8,857 nucleotides of DNA from Treponema sp. (GTDB taxonomy: Bacteria; Spirochaetota; Spirochaetia; Treponematales; Breznakiellaceae). Below, one piece after another: positions 6,942 through 8,857 of this stretch; position 1 is the first letter of the stretch, and every line of letters begins with the position of its first letter. The stretch spans positions 1 through 8,857 of the forward strand of contig JAISWN010000062.1 in the NCBI GenBank assembly GCA_031271075.1, read 5' to 3'. The notes under the pieces are model-generated. The model had not been told where the DNA came from. It searched no databases and saw only the letters and a list, made by a program, of their open reading frames with translations. The position numbers and the translations under genes are program-made.

Positions 6942-6962
6942 GCAAAATGCGGAGCATTTTGC
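6942..6962. repeat. Perfect 9-bp hairpin (GCAAAATGC/GCATTTTGC)
   Basis: GCAAAATGC, loop GGA, GCATTTTGC. It is the middle hairpin of the cluster between the hydrogenase-like gene and the AT-rich island. It is not followed by a T-run on either strand. Confidence 0.6.
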
Positions 6963-6964
6963 AA

Positions 6965-7001
6965 GACTTGTTCAATAACCAACCGGGTTATTGAACAAGT
7001 C
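6965..7001. repeat. Perfect 16-bp hairpin (GACTTGTTCAATAACC)
   Basis: GACTTGTTCAATAACC, 5-nt loop AACCG, then its exact reverse complement. TTGTTCA is shared with the hairpin at 6898-6925, so the two arms look related. A 16-bp perfect stem is far beyond chance. It could act as a bidirectional transcription barrier between the divergent genes or be the end of a small mobile unit. The stretch 6747-7132 holds no other convincing gene. Confidence 0.7.
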
Positions 7002-7022
7002 CATTATACTAAAAACATCGAT

Positions 7023-7052
7023 ATGAGCAGCAACTATAAAGAACACAAATAA
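7023..7052 (+). other. Tiny ORF MSSNYKEHK, probable gene-start remnant
   Basis: ATG AGC AGC AAC TAT AAA GAA CAC AAA TAA encodes nine residues. A closely similar sequence, ATGAGC-AACTACAAAGAACGCAAA (7933-7956), recurs 910 bp later as MSNYKERK within another frame. There is no clear ribosome-binding site. Either this is the decayed start of a gene whose body is lost, or it is one arm of a direct repeat flanking the next two genes. Confidence 0.3.
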
Positions 7053-7106
7053 GGCGCCGGCAACAGCAGGCTTGCCCAAACAGCCAAAAGGAGTTATAGT
7101 TAAGCC

Positions 7107-7127
7107 ATGAACCCGAAAAGGAGATAA
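7107..7127 (+). other. Possible leader peptide MNPKRR
   Basis: A six-codon ORF ending TAA 5 bp before the next gene's ATG, with AAAAGGAG (7086-7093) 13 nt upstream. The same AAAAGGAG recurs inside the mini-ORF at 7116-7123, where it serves as ribosome-binding site for the 7133 gene. It may be a chance ORF; translational coupling is possible. Confidence 0.2.
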
Positions 7128-7132
7128 AAGCT

Positions 7133-7354
7133 ATGTATGAAGATCGAGACCTCAAAAAAGCGGTCAAAGAAGAAGATGTTGTTCCCGGGCTTTCCTCCGC
7201 CGATGTGGCCGACATGATGGAAAAAGTATTTAGCTGGACCGATGGCAATCATCCCCAGTTAAACATTTCCGAGAATGGTTTTTTGGATATTCTCCGGAAC
7301 GGAAAGCCTGATATGAGCGCTTCCCTGGCTTTTATAAAAAAAGCGGCGTTGTAG
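7133..7354 (+). CDS. Small unrecognised protein (73 aa), first gene of a two-gene cassette
   Basis: 73 residues starting MYEDRDLKKAVKEED. AAGGAG at 7118-7123 lies 9 nt before the ATG, a strong signal that it is translated. The N-terminal half is charged and probably helical (DLKKAVKEEDVV, ADVADMMEKVFSW); the C-terminal half contains ISENGFLDILRNGKPDMSASLAFIKKAAL-like sequence. There is no transmembrane segment, no cysteine pair and no motif that I recognise. It stops 2 bp before the next gene's ATG, so the two form an operon. The small-gene-then-larger-gene layout and the lower GC content relative to the flanks resemble toxin-antitoxin or other accessory cassettes, but no family match supports that. 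Confidence 0.6.
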   Translation: MYEDRDLKKAVKEEDVVPGLSSADVADMMEKVFSWTDGNHPQLNISENGFLDILRNGKPDMSASLAFIKKAAL

Positions 7355-7356
7355 CT

Positions 7357-8148
7357 ATGTCTAGCCAGCGGAACGCGGATCTCAAGTACAATCACATTCC
7401 CCAGGCAGATATTGAAAAGATAATACAACTTTTTTATAATCGTTTTCAGGTTTTTTTGTCTTTAAAAGGCTTTCCCTCGGACACAGAGCGCCATATCTCG
7501 TTTCTAACGCTTATAGATATAATTGTCCGGGTTGACAAACGAAAGGCTTATTATCAGTATTTCCACGACATGAAAATAAATGAATGTAAAGAAGCCGCGT
7601 TGTATGCGTACTGGATACTAAAATTACGGCCATTTACCATAACTGATGCGAGGCTTAAGAACAATCTTGATGCCAGTTGTGTCAACGAGGCGTTTGTCAT
7701 TCATTTTATTGGGTTAGTACTGGAAGCAACCGGGAGAATCAAACAAACGAGCGCAATAAAAGATTCGTACAGCAAATTTCTGGAATACTCCTTTCGATTC
7801 AGGAACTTTAGCATCGATTCATTTGTCGTTTTAATAGAATCGCTCTCGACCGAAACACTTGAAAAAGAGTACCCTGATCTTTCTGTCCAATCAAAAACTA
7901 AATCCAAAAGGGGCTTTTGGCATACGTGTTTTATGAGCAACTACAAAGAACGCAAAGGGAGTGAGGATGGAGCGATACTACCTGCTAAGTCAGGGTTCTC
8001 ATCTTCATCCGGGCGGCGCGGAGCAGCTCCTTCAAAGTGCGGCTGCCGGCGCTCGCCGCGGCGAGGCAGGCGATGTCGCCGCAGGTCCGGGCGTCGTCCA
8101 GGGCGTTGTGCGCTTCGTAGCGTATGCCGAAATGCGCCCCCAGGTTAG
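7357..8148 (+). CDS. Unrecognised protein with probably aberrant C-terminal tail
   Basis: 263 codons from ATG 7357, 2 bp after the small gene. Residues 1 to about 190 look like a real, mainly helical soluble protein (IEKIIQLFYNRFQVFLSL, YYQYFHDMKINECKEAALYAYWILKLRP, AFVIHFIGLVLEATGR) in AT-rich codons. I do not recognise the family. From M193 (MSNYKERKGSED) the sequence changes to GC-rich, Arg-rich, low-complexity residues, and 164 bp overlap the opposite-strand exonuclease gene. That tail is the antisense of the exonuclease C-terminus, so the native end was probably lost at a junction near 7930. The gene may therefore be truncated and readthrough-extended, and may not be functional. With the upstream gene it could be a toxin-antitoxin-like or defence pair; this is only inference from layout. 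Confidence 0.5.
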   Translation: MSSQRNADLKYNHIPQADIEKIIQLFYNRFQVFLSLKGFPSDTERHISFLTLIDIIVRVDKRKAYYQYFHDMKINECKEAALYAYWILKLRPFTITDARLKNNLDASCVNEAFVIHFIGLVLEATGRIKQTSAIKDSYSKFLEYSFRFRNFSIDSFVVLIESLSTETLEKEYPDLSVQSKTKSKRGFWHTCFMSNYKERKGSEDGAILPAKSGFSSSSGRRGAAPSKCGCRRSPRRGRRCRRRSGRRPGRCALRSVCRNAPPG

Positions 8149-8542
8149 GAAGACTGTGGGAGCGGAGGAGGGGCCAGATTCTTCTGGACAGTGTTAGTGT
8201 GCAAAAATAGCGCAGACGCGGAACCGGAAGCCCGTATCGCTCCAGGACCGCCCGCAATACCCCCATGTCGAAGGCAGCGTTGTGGGCCGCCAGTGGCATA
8301 TCGCCAATAAAGGGCAGCATTGCTGTTTCCCAAATATCCGCAAAGCCGGGGGCATCCCGAACATCGTCAACCCTCAGTCCGTGAATAGCCGTAAAATCCG
8401 GGCGGATGTAAAGGACCGGGGGCCGTATGAGGGAATAGTAGCTCTCCTCTGCCTTGCCTTTCCGGAATAGCGCCAGCCCTACCGAACAGGCGCTTTCCGG
8501 GGCGTACTGAGCGGTTTCAAAGTCTATGGCAACAAAGTTCAT
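7985..8542 (-). CDS. DnaQ-like DEDDh 3'-5' exonuclease
   Basis: 185 residues. The three exonuclease motifs are intact: ExoI VAIDFETA (D7, E9), ExoII AAHNAAFDMGVL (D92), and ExoIII HNALDDARTC (H145 and D150 with HxxxxD spacing). The length equals a bare exonuclease domain as in free-standing PolC/DnaQ epsilon-type enzymes, RNase T or oligoribonuclease relatives. IHGLRVDDVRDAPGF matches the usual TGI-class segment of DNA polymerase III epsilon-like proteins. By family it removes nucleotides from the 3' ends of DNA or RNA using two metal ions. No polymerase or BRCT domain is attached. The ribosome-binding site (GGGTAAG) is weak. Its 3' end overlaps the tail of the opposite gene by 164 bp. The exact substrate (DNA proofreading or RNA) cannot be read. 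Confidence 0.88.
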   Translation of the reverse strand: MNFVAIDFETAQYAPESACSVGLALFRKGKAEESYYSLIRPPVLYIRPDFTAIHGLRVDDVRDAPGFADIWETAMLPFIGDMPLAAHNAAFDMGVLRAVLERYGLPVPRLRYFCTLTLSRRIWPLLRSHSLPNLGAHFGIRYEAHNALDDARTCGDIACLAAASAGSRTLKELLRAARMKMRTLT

Positions 8543-8574
8543 ACCGGCTTACCCCACTCCGCCCCAAGCATAGC

Positions 8575-8600
8575 AAAAAACGCCCTCAGCGGATAGAGGG
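8575..8600 (-). terminator. Possible rho-independent terminator, minus strand
   Basis: On the minus strand CCCTC, an 8-nt loop and GAGGG are followed by CG and TTTTTT (8580-8575). The 5-bp stem is short; a bulged CGC extension may lengthen it. It lies just upstream of the exonuclease start and could stop transcripts entering from the right. An overlapping inverted repeat, GCTGCGCC (8601-8608) with GGCGCAGC (8640-8647), may form a larger alternative fold. Confidence 0.35.
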
Positions 8601-8647
8601 GCTGCGCCCTTCTATAAGACCCGGTTTGGCCTCCGGGGAGGCGCAGC
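8601..8647. repeat. Nested inverted repeat next to the IS end
   Basis: GCTGCGCC (8601-8608) pairs with GGCGCAGC (8640-8647). Inside it, GCCTCC-GG-GGAGGC (8629-8642) is a second perfect 6-bp hairpin that competes for two or three of the same bases. It directly abuts the apparent left boundary of the insertion sequence and may be a structured target site. Confidence 0.4.
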
Positions 8648-8672
8648 ACTGTCAACAAGTTAAGGGATAGAC

Positions 8673-8710
8673 ACCCTCCCAAAGTCGTGATAAACCGGAA
8701 ACGGGAGGGT
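8673..8710 (+). promoter_or_regulatory. Hairpin sequestering the transposase ribosome-binding site
   Basis: ACCCTCCC (8673-8680) pairs perfectly with GGGAGGGT (8703-8710), loop 22 nt. The 3' arm is the Shine-Dalgarno GGGAGGG, 4 nt before ATG 8714. Transcripts reading in from outside would fold this and mask the start, as is known for IS10 and IS50; transcripts starting inside the loop would not. Confidence 0.5.
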
Positions 8711-8713
8711 ATC

Positions 8714-8857
8714 ATGGGGAAAAAACTTGTTTTGAAACAGTTCGAAACCTGTTGGAAAAAGCGGACTATGAAAATCGTTCAAAGAAACGAAAACAGGATT
8801 TCAGCCGGGATCGTAAAATGCCGTTCAAAAAACTGATGTGGTTTATGCTCAGTATGG
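8714..8857 (+). pseudogene. IS4-family transposase N-terminus, out of frame by one base
   Basis: ATG 8714 has a strong GGGAGGG site but its frame reads MGKKLVLKQFETCWKKR and stops within 41 codons (TGA 8834-8836). The -1 frame after the A6 run (8720-8725) reads TCFETVRNLLEKADYENRS, then RDRKMPFKKLMWFMLSM and stays open to the window end. That segment is typical of IS4-family transposase N-termini (DFxRxRKLPF-like). It has no start codon of its own after the stop at 8668. One extra A would join the two parts into MGKKTCFETVRNLL. So either an A was lost (inactive copy or sequencing error), or ribosomes slip by -1 on AAAAAA. Confidence 0.55.

Larger units (their letters stand above)
8647..8857 (+). 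mobile_element. Left end of an IS4-type insertion sequence
   Basis: From about 8647 the sequence CACTGTCAACAAGTTAAGGG looks like a terminal inverted repeat, followed by a 66-bp leader and a transposase start; the element runs off the window. The boundary is inferred, because the right end that would show the matching inverted repeat and target duplication is outside. Assignment to the IS4 group rests on the transposase N-terminus. Confidence 0.5.

Noticed and set aside
6965..7001. 16-bp hairpin as a rho-independent terminator
   Set aside because: It is AT-rich in the stem and no T-run follows on either strand, so a terminator call is not supported.
6890..7010. CRISPR array
   Set aside because: The repeats are inverted hairpins of different sequence, not evenly spaced direct repeats, and no cas genes are visible.

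Overview
The window looks like accessory DNA from a strictly anaerobic bacterium. It holds a nitrogenase-like reductase operon, a type II (BtuCDF/FhuBCD/MolABC-like) metal or metal-chelate importer, an [FeFe]-hydrogenase-like protein and the start of an IS4-type insertion sequence. Gene style and content remind me of termite-gut Treponema-type spirochaetes, but nothing in the sequence proves this (low confidence).

Left part (1-2760, minus strand): a tight three-gene operon, transcribed right to left. It encodes a NifH-like ATPase (2760-2014), a first nitrogenase component-1-like subunit (2000-612) and a second component-1-like subunit (602 to beyond the window edge). Gaps are 13 and 9 bp. The 4Fe-4S and P-loop residues of NifH are intact. 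The NifD-like partner keeps three P-cluster-type cysteines but has Tyr where NifD has the FeMo-cofactor His, and the NifK-like partner appears to lack the third cysteine. This argues for a nitrogenase-like (NFL/group IV type) reductase of unknown substrate rather than a true nitrogenase.

Centre (2761-5883): a short divergent control region with two near-consensus sigma70 promoters whose -35 boxes face each other, then a plus-strand operon of permease, ATPase and lipoprotein binding protein with overlapping genes. The importer and reductase share the control region, so the importer probably supplies the reductase's metal, cofactor or substrate.

Right-centre (5865-7132): a convergent gene for a small, divergent [FeFe]-hydrogenase-like H-cluster-domain protein, preceded by a repeat-rich intergenic stretch with four perfect or near-perfect hairpins.

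Right part (7133-8857): an AT-richer island with two adjacent unrecognised genes flanked by imperfect direct repeats, a DnaQ-like DEDDh exonuclease on the minus strand, and the left end of an insertion sequence. The transposase start of that element appears to be out of frame by one base at an A6 run, and its ribosome-binding site lies in a hairpin.
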